This document shows, one piece after another, positions 8,759-17,918 of a stretch of 64,000 nt of DNA. The notes beneath the pieces were generated by a model that was given only the letters and a program-made list of their open reading frames with translations, did not search any database and had not been told where the DNA came from. The position numbers were made by a program, and so were the translations under genes. This DNA is from Bacteroidales bacterium (GTDB lineage Bacteria > Bacteroidota > Bacteroidia > Bacteroidales > P3), in the NCBI GenBank assembly GCA_017962545.1, contig JAGCVD010000014.1:1-64000 (forward strand). Direction: 5' to 3'. Position 1 is the first letter of the stretch. Each line of letters begins with the position of its first letter.

Positions 8759-9562
8759 TTACCATACTTTGTCGAAGTCTTCGGCTTCCAGCACCTCTGG
8801 GTCGCGCTGGTATTCCAGCAGTTTGGCGTATTTTAGATAGCTGTTGAGGGCGATGGCTTTGGTGAGTGTCAATCCATCAAGACCGCCCAGGATGCCGCCT
8901 CGGACGAAGTAGTTGACCAGGAAGGCTCCCATGCCATGTCCCAGTGGCGACCACCAATGGGCTCGTTTCCCTTTGAGGTAGAGTATCTTGGCACCTCGGG
9001 TGCTGTAATTGCGTCCTGGTTTGGCAAAGAGTTCGCCGAGATTGTGGTAGCGGTAGTGCAGCAGGTCGGCGCGGAGGCGTTGGGTATTGGTAGTAGGTAC
9101 GGTGGCATGTTGTTTTACTTCGGGGAAGCGCAGACGGTCGTGGCGGTAAAGGCGTACCAGATAGTCTGGATACCAGCCGCAGCAGCGTACCCAGCGACTG
9201 CCGATATAGTTGCGCCTGCGTATGGCATAACCGTCGTAGGGTGTAGTGTTGAAGTCGATGGCACGGATGGCGGCGACTAGTTCGGGCGTCAGCCTCTCGT
9301 CGGCATCGATGCTGAGCACCCACGTGTTGCGTACATACTTCAAGGCTACGTTCTTCTGTATGCCGTCGCCTAGATAGGGTTGTATGTAGACTGTGGCACC
9401 GGCTTCTTGGGCCACTTCGACGGTGCGGTCGGTGCTGCAGGAGTCGACGACAATCACCTCGTCGCATACCTGCAGGAGTGATTCTACGGCACTGCGGATG
9501 TTGGTTTCCTCATTGAGGGTGGTGACGATGCCCGACAGGGGCTGTTTATTGTTATTGTTCAT
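8759..9562 (-). CDS. Family 2 glycosyltransferase, WaaE/KdtX-like
   Basis: A 267-residue GT-A enzyme. The start at 9562 is chosen because the family fold begins right after (LSGIVTTLNEE). The further upstream codons lie inside the neighbouring gene in another frame. VIVVDSCSTDRT and LSIDADERLTPEL are the nucleotide-sugar/metal motifs of the lipopolysaccharide-core beta-glucosyltransferase group (WaaE-like). It probably adds a sugar to LPS core or a related surface glycan at the cytoplasmic face. It overlaps the GT9 gene by 11 bp, so the two are translationally linked. Confidence 0.85.
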   Translation of the reverse strand: MNNNNKQPLSGIVTTLNEETNIRSAVESLLQVCDEVIVVDSCSTDRTVEVAQEAGATVYIQPYLGDGIQKNVALKYVRNTWVLSIDADERLTPELVAAIRAIDFNTTPYDGYAIRRRNYIGSRWVRCCGWYPDYLVRLYRHDRLRFPEVKQHATVPTTNTQRLRADLLHYRYHNLGELFAKPGRNYSTRGAKILYLKGKRAHWWSPLGHGMGAFLVNYFVRGGILGGLDGLTLTKAIALNSYLKYAKLLEYQRDPEVLEAEDFDKVW

Positions 9563-10559
9563 GTTGTATGTCAATGTTTTCGTTGATGCGTTTCTGTACC
9601 TGCTGAGGGGTGATGGCATGCATGCAGCGGTAGTCGCCATAGCGGCAGGGAAGCTGGCCGTAGGCTGAGCATGGCTGACAGGGTAAGTGGGCGCAGAGTG
9701 CGTTGGCGGTGTTTTGTCGGTAGCCGTAAAAACCGAAGTCGGGATGCGTGGCGCCCCAGATACTCACCACAGGTGTACCTACTGCGCTGGCGAAGTGCAT
9801 GTTGGCCGAATCCATGCTGACCATTAGCGTGAGTCTGCCGATGGTTTCTAGCTCTTCTTGGAAGCTGAGTTTGCCGGCCATGGAAGTGATGTGGTCCGAG
9901 TCGCTGGCAATGGCTTCCAGTTGTGGAGCCTCGTCACGGCTGCCGAAGAGGAGTACCTGGCACCCCTGCGCGGCAAGCATCCGGCACAACTGTGCTGTGT
10001 ATTCCAGTGGCCAGACTTTGCCTTCGTGTTGTGAGAAAGGGGCAACACCGATAGTGGGGTTAGTGAGAGTCTGAGCTGGGGAAGAATCTGATTTGCATGG
10101 GATTTCTGTCGCTTTGGTGAGTCCCAACCGATGGAATACATCGCCGTAGCGCAGATATTGTGGACGACGGGCTTTTCTGCTGAGGTGTTTAAGTACCATC
10201 AGACGTGAAAGGCGTCCTTTGTGCAGGTGGCGTATGCGGAAGTGAAAGTGCAGGTGCAACATCTCGTGCATCCATAGCATCACCAGTGCGCGGTTGACCC
10301 TGTTCACGCGGTGCATGTCGGCTACCGCATCGGCACCGACGTCACGCAATTGCCGATAGATGTTCTGCGAGCTTTGCTTTTTCTTGACGCCGAGAAAGTC
10401 AACGTTGGGAGCCATCCCGCAGAAGAGAGGTTCCAGCATGGGTGGAGCGGCTACAGTGAAGCGCACATCGGGATTGGCGGTGGCGTAGTTGCGTACGACG
10501 GGGGCCAGGATGGCTGCGTCGCCGAGGGCTGACAGACGTATGACCAGCAGGTGATTCAC
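9552..10559 (-). CDS. Family 9 glycosyltransferase (heptosyltransferase-like)
   Basis: A 335-residue GT-B enzyme. The N-terminus LLVIRLSALGDAAILAPVV is the classic ADP-heptose:LPS heptosyltransferase start. VSMDSANMHFASAVGTPVVSIWG is the C-terminal donor-binding motif, and residues after it contain a Cys-rich segment (CAHLPCQPC). It transfers heptose or a related sugar to the LPS inner core (family knowledge; the exact donor is not proven). It is flanked by a GT2 downstream and DUF4254 upstream with 4-bp to 11-bp overlaps, forming one operon. Confidence 0.88.
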   Translation of the reverse strand: MNHLLVIRLSALGDAAILAPVVRNYATANPDVRFTVAAPPMLEPLFCGMAPNVDFLGVKKKQSSQNIYRQLRDVGADAVADMHRVNRVNRALVMLWMHEMLHLHFHFRIRHLHKGRLSRLMVLKHLSRKARRPQYLRYGDVFHRLGLTKATEIPCKSDSSPAQTLTNPTIGVAPFSQHEGKVWPLEYTAQLCRMLAAQGCQVLLFGSRDEAPQLEAIASDSDHITSMAGKLSFQEELETIGRLTLMVSMDSANMHFASAVGTPVVSIWGATHPDFGFYGYRQNTANALCAHLPCQPCSAYGQLPCRYGDYRCMHAITPQQVQKRINENIDIQHEQ

Positions 10560-11149
10560 TTCTTGTAAAGCATGGGATTAAGCGAAGGGTCGTTGTACAT
10601 CTTCATCTGGCGGTAGAGGCGCATCTGGCAGTGGCCGGTGGCTATGTCGTCCAGCAGGGCGTCGATGGCCGCGGTGAGGTCTTGCCGTTGCACGAGCAGG
10701 GTGTCCAGTTTGGCTTGGCAGCGCTGACGGTGTTCGTCATCGCCACGGCGGGCCTCGATATCAAAATGGTACACTTTAAGGGCTAGGATGGAGAGTCGGT
10801 CGATGGCCCAGGCGGGGGTTTCGGTGTTCAGACGGGCGTCGGGCTGTAGCTCTACTTGGTTGGACAAGGCCATATAGTGGTCGTCGATGCGCTCCACGAG
10901 GTCGGTACGTCGTTGGTTGGAACGGTCGATGCGGCGTTTGAGCTGTAGGGCGTAGACGGGGTCTACATCGTCGGGACGGACAAGGTCCTCCAGATGCCAC
11001 TGTACGGTGTCAACCCACGATTTCTCCCACAGTAGGGCCTCGAAACTGCCTTCGGGATAGGGATTGTGGCATTCCGCGTCGACGGAATCGGTAAGGTGGT
11101 AGTCTTTGATTTGTCTCTCGAAGAGATTGTATAGGTCGATTGCTTTCAT
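10556..11149 (-). CDS. DUF4254 protein
   Basis: About 197 residues starting at MKAIDLYNLFERQI (ATG at 11149). A second in-frame ATG 18 bp upstream overlaps the preceding gene. The sequence is all-helical and polar with no signal peptide; NPYPEGSFEALLWEKSWVDTVQWHLEDLVR is the DUF4254 signature region. Its function is not established. Its 4-bp overlap with a heptosyltransferase gene, a common arrangement in Bacteroidota, suggests a cytoplasmic role in LPS or glycan assembly (inference). Confidence 0.82.
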   Translation of the reverse strand: MKAIDLYNLFERQIKDYHLTDSVDAECHNPYPEGSFEALLWEKSWVDTVQWHLEDLVRPDDVDPVYALQLKRRIDRSNQRRTDLVERIDDHYMALSNQVELQPDARLNTETPAWAIDRLSILALKVYHFDIEARRGDDEHRQRCQAKLDTLLVQRQDLTAAIDALLDDIATGHCQMRLYRQMKMYNDPSLNPMLYKK

Positions 11150-11156
11150 GTTGAGA

Positions 11157-13403
11157 TTAGAATACATGTCCGATATTAATAAAGAAATAAGGCTTGCGGG
11201 TGAGACTGGAGTAGCCTATGCGGGCATCGATGGGACCTATGAGGGTGTTGAGGCTGTAGCCAGCCTGTGCGCCGATGATAAGACCCTCATTGTTGAGCTG
11301 GGTGAGGTCGTCGGTCTGGTAGGCACCAGCGACACGTAGTAGCAGGTAATGGTTTTTGAAGATGTTGTACTGCAGTTGCAGCTGTGTTGCGGCAAAATGG
11401 CGGTCGCAGAGTTCAATGTGGCCGAAGCCGGTCATGGGGAGTTGCTGTTCGACGGTGTGGCTGAACCAGTCGCCGCCGATGAAGCTGGTGAAGGCCAACG
11501 TCTCGTCGGTGGAGAGCAGGCGGCCGTAGAGCATCGGCTGCAGCGCCCAACGTTCGCCGAGGAGGATGTTCATGCGCCAATGCACAATGAGGTCGCTGAT
11601 ACCGGCTTTGTCGCCGAGTCCATAGAAATTGTCAGTACGATAGGCGTAGGCGGCATGAAAACGTGTGCCACTGGTCGGGAAGTACCAATCGTTCTCGTTG
11701 TTGAGGTCGGTACTGACATGGTAGGAGATATATTGATTGTCGTCGAGTGACGGAATGTCGCTGCCGTTTGAGAGCAACTGTCCGTAGTAGTTGAAAAAGT
11801 CCCATCGGATGCCGCCGCGAATGTCGTAACGGTTCAGTCGCAGGTCGAGTGGGGTGAACTCGGCCGTATGTTGACGGTAGCGAACGTTATATGTACGGGT
11901 GCCGGCGGTGTAGATGTCAAGGTCGTTATTCCGGAAGGTGTAGGAGAGGGTGGGGTTGAAGCCGCTGTGGTGCGACAGCATGGATAGTTCTCCACGGGCC
12001 ATAATGCGTTTCCCGAGACGTACGGTGCCTGCCACGCAACTGCGCATGCGGGTATGTAGCGGTATCTTAACGTTGATTTGCAATGCTCCCATCTCTTCGG
12101 TGTCGAAGCGGAAACCTGCGCTGGCAACAGGGGAATTGACGATGCGGAAGGTTTGCGAGAGTTTCATGTTTTGCTCTTGCGAGTCGCCAGTCGGGGCACA
12201 GAATGCGCTGGCAGTCACACTGTCAATGTGGTTGCGTTTGCGTAGTACTATCAACTGGTCCCATAGGCTTCGGGTGGCTTTCTCGCCACGTTGCAGCAAG
12301 GTGTCGATGGAGGCATTGGTGAAGCTGGCGGCGCTGTAGCCGCTGACATCGACATGGATGAAGATGTCGCTCAGCTTGATGTTGTCTGTGAACTTGTTAC
12401 GGCTGTTGATGCTGATAAGTTGGCCCATGACGGCACCCACGTCGTTGATGTCTTCAGAGCGTGTCATCAGGTCTTGCACGCTGATGCCTATGACGATGTC
12501 GGCTCCCATGGCGCGAGCCACGTCGGCAGGGTAGTTGTTGCGCAGGCCGCCGTCGAGGAGCACCATGTCGCCCATGCGCACGGGGGTGAATACTCCTGGG
12601 ATGGCCATGGAGGCTCGCATGGCTTGAATGAGGTGTCCGCTGTGGAATACGACCTCCTGGTTGGTGACGATGTCGGTGGCTATGCAGGCGAAGGGCCGGG
12701 GCAGGCTGTCAAAACTGATGCTGTCGAGATAGCCGGCACAGAGGCGACGGAAAAGCATGTCAAGGTTGCGTCCGCGGATGAGACCGCCGCGTTGGGGTTG
12801 TTCGCCACCGAGGCCACGGATGACGACGTAGGTGTTCTGCTCCTCACGTTGGCGCAGGGTGAGGTAGGCAGGGTCGGTACGGTCGCTGAGCAGCGCAGCC
12901 CAGTCTTGCGAGCGGACGAGCGAATCGAGGAAGTCGGTGGAATAGCCCACACTATAGAGGGCACCGACAAGGGCGCCCATACTGGTGCCGCATACCATGT
13001 CGACGGGTATGCCGGCCTCTTCTATAACTTTCAAGGCGCCGATGTGGGCCACGCCTTTGGCACCACCCCCCGAGAGCACCACCGCCACCTTGGGACGTCC
13101 TTTTTGTGAACTGGCAGTCGTACGGCGCAGGCTGACGAATGCTGGTGCGTGGCTGAAGGTATCGGTGCAATAACCTGGATGGGAAACAATGACCTGATAG
13201 TTGCTCTCGGTACTGTAGTAACGTACGGTGAAACGGCCTTTCGCATCGGATTGACCACCGATGGCATGAGTCACCTTCACATTGGCTAGGGGCTTGCCGG
13301 TGGTGGCGTCGACAACGCGGCCTTGGTGGTCTGTAAATTCAACATTCTGTGACCAAGCCGGCAGGGTGGCAAGTAGAAATAATATGAATGAATATTTCTT
13401 CAT
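11157..13403 (-). CDS. Patatin-like phospholipase fused to an Omp85-type barrel
   Basis: A 748-residue protein with a signal peptide ending PAWSQ. Residues 25-95 form a carboxypeptidase-regulatory-like beta-sandwich (GRVVDATTGKPLANVKV). Residues 105-300 form the patatin domain, with oxyanion loop LSGGGAKG, nucleophile Ser141 in GTSMG and the dyad Asp in LDGGLRNNYP. The rest is a surface-antigen/BamA-like barrel ending NIGHVF. The arrangement resembles PlpD-type (type Vd) autotransporters. It would place an esterase on the cell surface or in the periplasm. It overlaps the MATE gene by 4 bp. Confidence 0.9.
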   Translation of the reverse strand: MKKYSFILFLLATLPAWSQNVEFTDHQGRVVDATTGKPLANVKVTHAIGGQSDAKGRFTVRYYSTESNYQVIVSHPGYCTDTFSHAPAFVSLRRTTASSQKGRPKVAVVLSGGGAKGVAHIGALKVIEEAGIPVDMVCGTSMGALVGALYSVGYSTDFLDSLVRSQDWAALLSDRTDPAYLTLRQREEQNTYVVIRGLGGEQPQRGGLIRGRNLDMLFRRLCAGYLDSISFDSLPRPFACIATDIVTNQEVVFHSGHLIQAMRASMAIPGVFTPVRMGDMVLLDGGLRNNYPADVARAMGADIVIGISVQDLMTRSEDINDVGAVMGQLISINSRNKFTDNIKLSDIFIHVDVSGYSAASFTNASIDTLLQRGEKATRSLWDQLIVLRKRNHIDSVTASAFCAPTGDSQEQNMKLSQTFRIVNSPVASAGFRFDTEEMGALQINVKIPLHTRMRSCVAGTVRLGKRIMARGELSMLSHHSGFNPTLSYTFRNNDLDIYTAGTRTYNVRYRQHTAEFTPLDLRLNRYDIRGGIRWDFFNYYGQLLSNGSDIPSLDDNQYISYHVSTDLNNENDWYFPTSGTRFHAAYAYRTDNFYGLGDKAGISDLIVHWRMNILLGERWALQPMLYGRLLSTDETLAFTSFIGGDWFSHTVEQQLPMTGFGHIELCDRHFAATQLQLQYNIFKNHYLLLRVAGAYQTDDLTQLNNEGLIIGAQAGYSLNTLIGPIDARIGYSSLTRKPYFFINIGHVF

Positions 13404-14746
13404 CGTGCTTGGGAGTAGATGTCTTTTCTAACACGTAAGCCTTGTAGCAGTCCGCGCAGGATAAGGAACACCATGAAGGCTAGCCAGAGGATGTTGTTCC
13501 ATTGATGGGCGGTGAGCTGGTAGTGGTTAATCACCATCGTTTTGAGACCGAAGTAGATAAGGAAGAAGGCGGCAGTGGCTACAAACATGGCATTGCGCAT
13601 GGTTCGTGAGGCAGTGGCGCCGATAAAGATACCATCGAAGAGGAAAGCCGCAAATCCGCAGAGCGGAATGAGAAGCACCCAGATGAGGTAGGTTCCGGCG
13701 GCAGCGACGAGTGAGGGGTCGGAGGTGAAAAGGCCGAGGAACTGTTGGCTGAAGAGGGCATAGAGCAGGGTGAAGAAGGCGGTGAGAATCAGTCCCCAGA
13801 TGAGTAGCAGTCGCACCGAGAGTCGCAGCTGACGGCTCTGACGGGCACCGATATATCGGCCCACCAATGCCTCGCCGGCATAGGCGAAGCCGTCCATGAT
13901 ATAGCTGAAGAGGGTGAAGAACTGCAATAGGAGGGCGTCGATGGCCAGCACCTCGTCACTGATGCGGCCACTGGCTGCGGTGATGAAAGTGAAGACGGCC
14001 GACAGGCAGACTGTACGTAGGAAGATGTCGCCGTTCACCTTGAAGAAGCGGCGCATGTCGGCCCAATGCATTGACTCCTTGATAGTTGATAGTTGAAAGT
14101 TGAGAGTTGAGAGGTGGTTGTCGCGGTGGAATCGGCGGCGAAGGAAGAGGAGTCCCAAAGCCAGACCCGAGTAGTTGGCCACTACGGTGCCCAGCGCAAC
14201 GCCAGCGATGTCCCAGTGCAGCACCAAGACAAAAAGCAGTGAGGCCAGGATGTTGACGCAGTTCAATGCGATGGCTATCCACATGGGGGTCTTGGAGTCC
14301 TGCATACCGATAAACCAGCCCTTGATGGCGTAGAGCCCCAAGGTGGCCGGTGCCGCCCAGATGCGTACAAAGAAGTAGGTGAGAGCCAGACGCAGCACCT
14401 CGTCGCTACCTTCGAAGATGACCAGCGCTAGTCGTGAGACGGGCCATTGCAGGGCGATGAGCAGTACAGCTATGGTGAGGGCTATGGCACAGGCTCGGAT
14501 GAGAATCTTGACGGCTTCGCTCCAGTTGCGTGCGCCATAGGCCTGTGCTGTGAAGCCACTGGTACCCATGCGGAGGAAGCCGAAATTCCAGTAGATGAGG
14601 TTGAAGATAGAGGTGCCGATGGTGATAGCGCCGATGTGGCTTGCCGACAGGTGCCCCACAATGGCCATATCCACCATGCCGAGCAGCGGCACGGTGATAT
14701 TGGTGATGATGTTGGGCAGGGCGAGCCCCAGGATGCGCTTATTCAT
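13400..14746 (-). CDS. MATE-family efflux transporter
   Basis: A 448-residue inner-membrane protein with about 12 hydrophobic helices. The N-terminal LALPNIITNITVPLLGMVDMAIVGHL and the internal repeat are typical of DinF-like MATE antiporters. The substrate is unknown; the family expels drugs or metabolites with Na+ or H+. A run of four 7-bp repeats (AGTTGA every 7 bp, 14084-14110) inserts LSTLNFQLST into the cytoplasmic loop between the two halves (about residues 212-222). It is coupled to the patatin gene by a 4-bp overlap. Confidence 0.92.
   Translation of the reverse strand: MNKRILGLALPNIITNITVPLLGMVDMAIVGHLSASHIGAITIGTSIFNLIYWNFGFLRMGTSGFTAQAYGARNWSEAVKILIRACAIALTIAVLLIALQWPVSRLALVIFEGSDEVLRLALTYFFVRIWAAPATLGLYAIKGWFIGMQDSKTPMWIAIALNCVNILASLLFVLVLHWDIAGVALGTVVANYSGLALGLLFLRRRFHRDNHLSTLNFQLSTIKESMHWADMRRFFKVNGDIFLRTVCLSAVFTFITAASGRISDEVLAIDALLLQFFTLFSYIMDGFAYAGEALVGRYIGARQSRQLRLSVRLLLIWGLILTAFFTLLYALFSQQFLGLFTSDPSLVAAAGTYLIWVLLIPLCGFAAFLFDGIFIGATASRTMRNAMFVATAAFFLIYFGLKTMVINHYQLTAHQWNNILWLAFMVFLILRGLLQGLRVRKDIYSQAR
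14081..14113. repeat. In-frame heptamer array inside the MATE gene
   Basis: AGTTGA recurs at 14084, 14091, 14098 and 14105, an exact 7-bp period. It is related by complement to the CAACT arrays elsewhere in the window. Confidence 0.85.
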
Positions 14747-14753
14747 AGTTTAG

Positions 14754-15569
14754 TTATTGGATGGTGCACTCGGCGCAGTTGAGCACGTGACGGTCGCTCT
14801 TGCGTGAAAGCAGGGCCACGATGTGGCAGTTCTGCAGGTTGATATCGCTGTTGGTGACGGTATAGGTGAAGTGGCCAATCTTGTGCTCGCCGGCGTTGCC
14901 CTCCATGGGGATATCGTTGCCCCACACATCGGTAATGACGTCGCGCAGCATGTGGTTGTGCTCATAGTCGGACACCACTTCACTGCCGTTCGACTGACGG
15001 TATTTCACCGAGTCCTCGGTAAGAGCCAGGGTGAGTGTCAGGCCATCGTCCAGTTGGCGGAACAGTTCCACATCGACAGTGATGGCAATGGTGTCGCTCG
15101 CAGCAATGGCGCTCACCTCCACGCCGGCCTGGGGAGCCTGGTTGATGATGGTCTCTATGTCGGCCGAGATAGCCCCCATCGAGCCGCTGTATTTCATGCT
15201 TCTGTCACGGTTGATGAATGCTGTGGGGATGGCGTTGATGCCGAAGTAGTTGTCCCATGTGGTGCCGGCATCGGTACGCATATCGGGGTCGCCGTTGAAA
15301 GGGACACCCTGTCCGACGGGATGGTTGACGGAGATGATGACCAGGCGGTCGCCGAATTGGTGATGTGCGGCATCGAGGGTGACGTCGGCGGCGGGACAGT
15401 TGGGACACTTAGGACCTGTATATTTCTCAACGTAGACGCGGTGTACATTGGCGTTCTGCCATTCACTGCTGTTGCCCGGGGTTCCGGTGGTGTACTGGTC
15501 GGCGGGTATCTTGTCGCAGGCGGCGAAGAGAAAAACTATTGCGCAAAGGCTTATGATGGTCTTTTCCAT
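14754..15569 (-). CDS. Omp28-related lipoprotein with thioredoxin-like fold
   Basis: A 271-residue protein with a lipobox (FLFAACDK, Cys18). KYTGPKCPNCPAA holds a CxxC pair (Cys55/Cys58). DNYFGINAIPTAFINRD supplies the cis-Pro loop of a thioredoxin fold, as in Omp28-related outer-membrane proteins. The C-terminal part is a beta-rich domain containing a later Cys pair (VLNCAEC). It is probably anchored in a membrane facing the periplasm or surface, with a redox or binding role (inference). It lies 12 bp after the DUF6029 gene, and both are near the TlpA gene. Confidence 0.8.
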   Translation of the reverse strand: MEKTIISLCAIVFLFAACDKIPADQYTTGTPGNSSEWQNANVHRVYVEKYTGPKCPNCPAADVTLDAAHHQFGDRLVIISVNHPVGQGVPFNGDPDMRTDAGTTWDNYFGINAIPTAFINRDRSMKYSGSMGAISADIETIINQAPQAGVEVSAIAASDTIAITVDVELFRQLDDGLTLTLALTEDSVKYRQSNGSEVVSDYEHNHMLRDVITDVWGNDIPMEGNAGEHKIGHFTYTVTNSDINLQNCHIVALLSRKSDRHVLNCAECTIQ

Positions 15570-15581
15570 ATCAGGCGTTGT

Positions 15582-17249
15582 TTAGAAGCTTGTTGACATA
15601 CCGAAGGTGATACCGTTGCTGGCAGGCACGCGGCGGCATACGCCGCCGATGCAGAGCAAGCCTTCACGCTGCTTGCCGTAGCCCACCTGGAGGCGTGTGG
15701 TGCCGTGGGTGTAGCCCACGGTGACGCTGGGGTAGTTGCCCACGCCGTCATTGTAGGCGTATTGGTCGCTGGCCGAGAGGAACCAGTTCTTGCCGATGTT
15801 CCACTCGACGAAGCCCATTATCCAGTCACCGGCGCGTCGGTCGGTATGACTCTGGGCGGGGTCGTAGAAACTATCGCTGCCCATCCATTCAGCCTTGAAA
15901 TGCAGAGTGTGTTTCTTGTTGACGCGCCAATGCAGGTCGCCCACCACGATGTGGTTGTGGTACAGGTCTGGCTCCTCGCCCTCCACGGCAGGATTGAACT
16001 CTTGGTAGCTGTAGATGGCCGTCAGGGTGACTTTTTTGCTGACTTTCTTCTCCACCTCGAGCGAGAGGTCGGTGTAGTAGTGCTCGCCGAGGCCGAACCA
16101 CGAGGCTGTGTAGCCCTCGGTGCCGGCGCCGCCCACCTGCACGGTGTCCAGACCGTAGATGGTGGAGGCGTTGAGCGTGATGTCGGTGCCATACTTGCCA
16201 CCCAGCAGGGTGCCTTTCTTGAAGCGGTACATCACCTCGCCCTGCAGGCCGTTCTCTCCGTTGACCTGTGTCACATAGGGGAACATCGTCAGCGAGGCAT
16301 AGGTGTATTGTTTGTTGATGGCGGGCAGGTAGTTGATGAACAGCATCTCGCCCGTCTGGCTGCGCACCGACTTGAAGCCCATATTGTCTATGTGCTTCGC
16401 CTGCAGGCTGGCGCTGAAGCCGCGCTTGGAGTAGCCCATGTTGACCAGCAGCGCTTCGCCCTTGCGGTAGATGTAGTCGTTGCCGGCCCAGGGGTCTTGT
16501 CCCTTGCGGGCGTACTCGCTTTGCAGGGTGAAATGGCCGTAGGACAGATTCAGACGCGCGGCGCCGGCGCCCACGTTGAGAGGCAGGTTGAGACGCTGTC
16601 CGGGGTCGGCGGACGAGGCGATGCTCTCGTCGTCTTCGTATTTGGAGACAAAGCCCGCGCCCAACGACACCTGCAACTTGCTCTCGCGCATACTTTTGAT
16701 GAGGCTGTTAAGGTCGGCTTCGGCATCCAGTCCACGCACCAGCCCGTCGCCGTACTCCCAGTAGACGCGCTGCTTGCCGGCCAGCGCCTTGAGGGTGACG
16801 CCGTCGACGGGACGCAGCTGCAGGTTGACACCCAGCAGGGCGTTGTCGAGACCCAGGTAGCGGTCCTCGTAGGCTCGCAGTATCATCCCCGAGCCGAACT
16901 GCTCGTAGAAGTTACCTGCCGTCACGCTGATGCGTTTGGCTTTGTAGGCCACGAAGTAGTGGGCCACACCCTGTCCCTTGTACTGTGGATCGAAGCCCAG
17001 CAGGGGGGTCTGGTAGGCCTCGAAGCGCAGGCCGGCGCTGAAATCGCCGTTGGTATAGAGAATGTCGGCGCGGGCATTGAGTTTCAACGCCTCGGGCACG
17101 GGGTCGGCACCGATGACAGTGTCCTCGTGGCTCATCTGTCCGTCGAGCTGTATGTTGCCCGTCACGTGGCCGCCAAGCACACCCTGCGCTCCGGCGCTAC
17201 CGGCGGCCAGCAATGCCACGCCTGTCAATAACAGTCTTTTGATATTCAT
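15582..17249 (-). CDS. DUF6029 outer-membrane beta-barrel protein
   Basis: 555 residues from the Met at 17249, where a signal peptide ending GSAGAQ begins; a longer reading frame upstream (to 17288) is not needed. The body is made of amphipathic beta-strands and ends TFGMSTSF with a terminal Phe, as in outer-membrane proteins. GRFEAYQTPLLGFD-like and GNFYEQFGSGMILRAYEDR blocks are the DUF6029 signature. Near the C-terminus, LLCIGGVCRRVPAS offers two cysteines. Function unknown. Adjacent to the CxxC lipoprotein, it could be a partner in an envelope redox or transport complex (inference). Confidence 0.8.
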   Translation of the reverse strand: MNIKRLLLTGVALLAAGSAGAQGVLGGHVTGNIQLDGQMSHEDTVIGADPVPEALKLNARADILYTNGDFSAGLRFEAYQTPLLGFDPQYKGQGVAHYFVAYKAKRISVTAGNFYEQFGSGMILRAYEDRYLGLDNALLGVNLQLRPVDGVTLKALAGKQRVYWEYGDGLVRGLDAEADLNSLIKSMRESKLQVSLGAGFVSKYEDDESIASSADPGQRLNLPLNVGAGAARLNLSYGHFTLQSEYARKGQDPWAGNDYIYRKGEALLVNMGYSKRGFSASLQAKHIDNMGFKSVRSQTGEMLFINYLPAINKQYTYASLTMFPYVTQVNGENGLQGEVMYRFKKGTLLGGKYGTDITLNASTIYGLDTVQVGGAGTEGYTASWFGLGEHYYTDLSLEVEKKVSKKVTLTAIYSYQEFNPAVEGEEPDLYHNHIVVGDLHWRVNKKHTLHFKAEWMGSDSFYDPAQSHTDRRAGDWIMGFVEWNIGKNWFLSASDQYAYNDGVGNYPSVTVGYTHGTTRLQVGYGKQREGLLCIGGVCRRVPASNGITFGMSTSF

Positions 17250-17278
17250 ATTTATATTATTGTGATATTTCTTCCTGC

Positions 17279-17312
17279 CAACTGTCAACTACCAACTGTC
17301 AACTTATCAACC
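17279..17312. repeat. Intergenic heptamer array
   Basis: CAACT occurs at 17279, 17286, 17293 and 17300 (period 7), with a further CAAC at 17308. It lies between the DUF6029 and TlpA genes. Confidence 0.85.
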
Positions 17313-17366
17313 ACCGTTTGGCTTTGGACAGCGGTTGAACAGAAGACAGACAACAGTCAAAAAGGA

Positions 17367-17894
17367 CTATTGGAGCAGGGTGCGAATCTGTTCCAGGAGC
17401 TCCTCTTCGGCGCCAGGCTGGTAGCCTTTGTGCTGCCACACTATCTCGCCGTCACCGTTGATGACGAAGGTGTGGGGTGGGTCCTGTCCGATGCCCAGGG
17501 CGGTGGCAAAATCGCGATTGCTGTCGAGGAGCACTTCATAGTAGTGCTTGTATTCGTCGTCGCCGGTGTCGCTCCAACCCTGTTTCTCGGCGACGCCTTT
17601 TACGCGGGCGGCAGTACGGGCGTCGTCGATGGAGACGATGTACATTTTGACGCCAGTCTCTTCGACCCACTCGTCGTACTGCTCGCGGATGGTTTTGAGT
17701 TCAAGCATGCAGGGGCCGCACCAGGTGGCCCAGAAGCTGATCACGACAGGTTTGCCGTCGTTTTTGATGACGGAGGAGGGGACGCTTTTGCCGTCGAGGG
17801 TCTTGAGGGTGACGTTGTCGGGCAGTTTGGCGCCTTGTGCCATCAGGCTTCCGGCCATGAGGAGGCCGAGGGTGGCAAGGAGTATTTTTTTCAT
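17367..17894 (-). CDS. TlpA-family periplasmic thiol-disulfide oxidoreductase
   Basis: A 175-residue protein with a signal peptide ending GSLMAQ. It has a redox-active WATWCGPC motif and the AlkA/TlpA-like strand pattern (VISFWATWCGPCMLELKTI, then DPPHTFVINGDGEIVWQHKGY with cis-Pro). It reduces or exchanges disulfides in the periplasm. It lies upstream, on the same strand, of the DUF6029 barrel and CxxC lipoprotein, so these may be redox partners (inference). A 78-bp gap with a heptamer array separates it from DUF6029. Confidence 0.9.
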   Translation of the reverse strand: MKKILLATLGLLMAGSLMAQGAKLPDNVTLKTLDGKSVPSSVIKNDGKPVVISFWATWCGPCMLELKTIREQYDEWVEETGVKMYIVSIDDARTAARVKGVAEKQGWSDTGDDEYKHYYEVLLDSNRDFATALGIGQDPPHTFVINGDGEIVWQHKGYQPGAEEELLEQIRTLLQ

Positions 17895-17918
17895 GATGGT
17901 GATGTATTTGTTTCCTGT

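Noticed and set aside
15705..17231. 508-residue open frame on the plus strand
   Set aside because: It is the complement of the DUF6029 gene; the minus-strand gene has a signal peptide and family signature.
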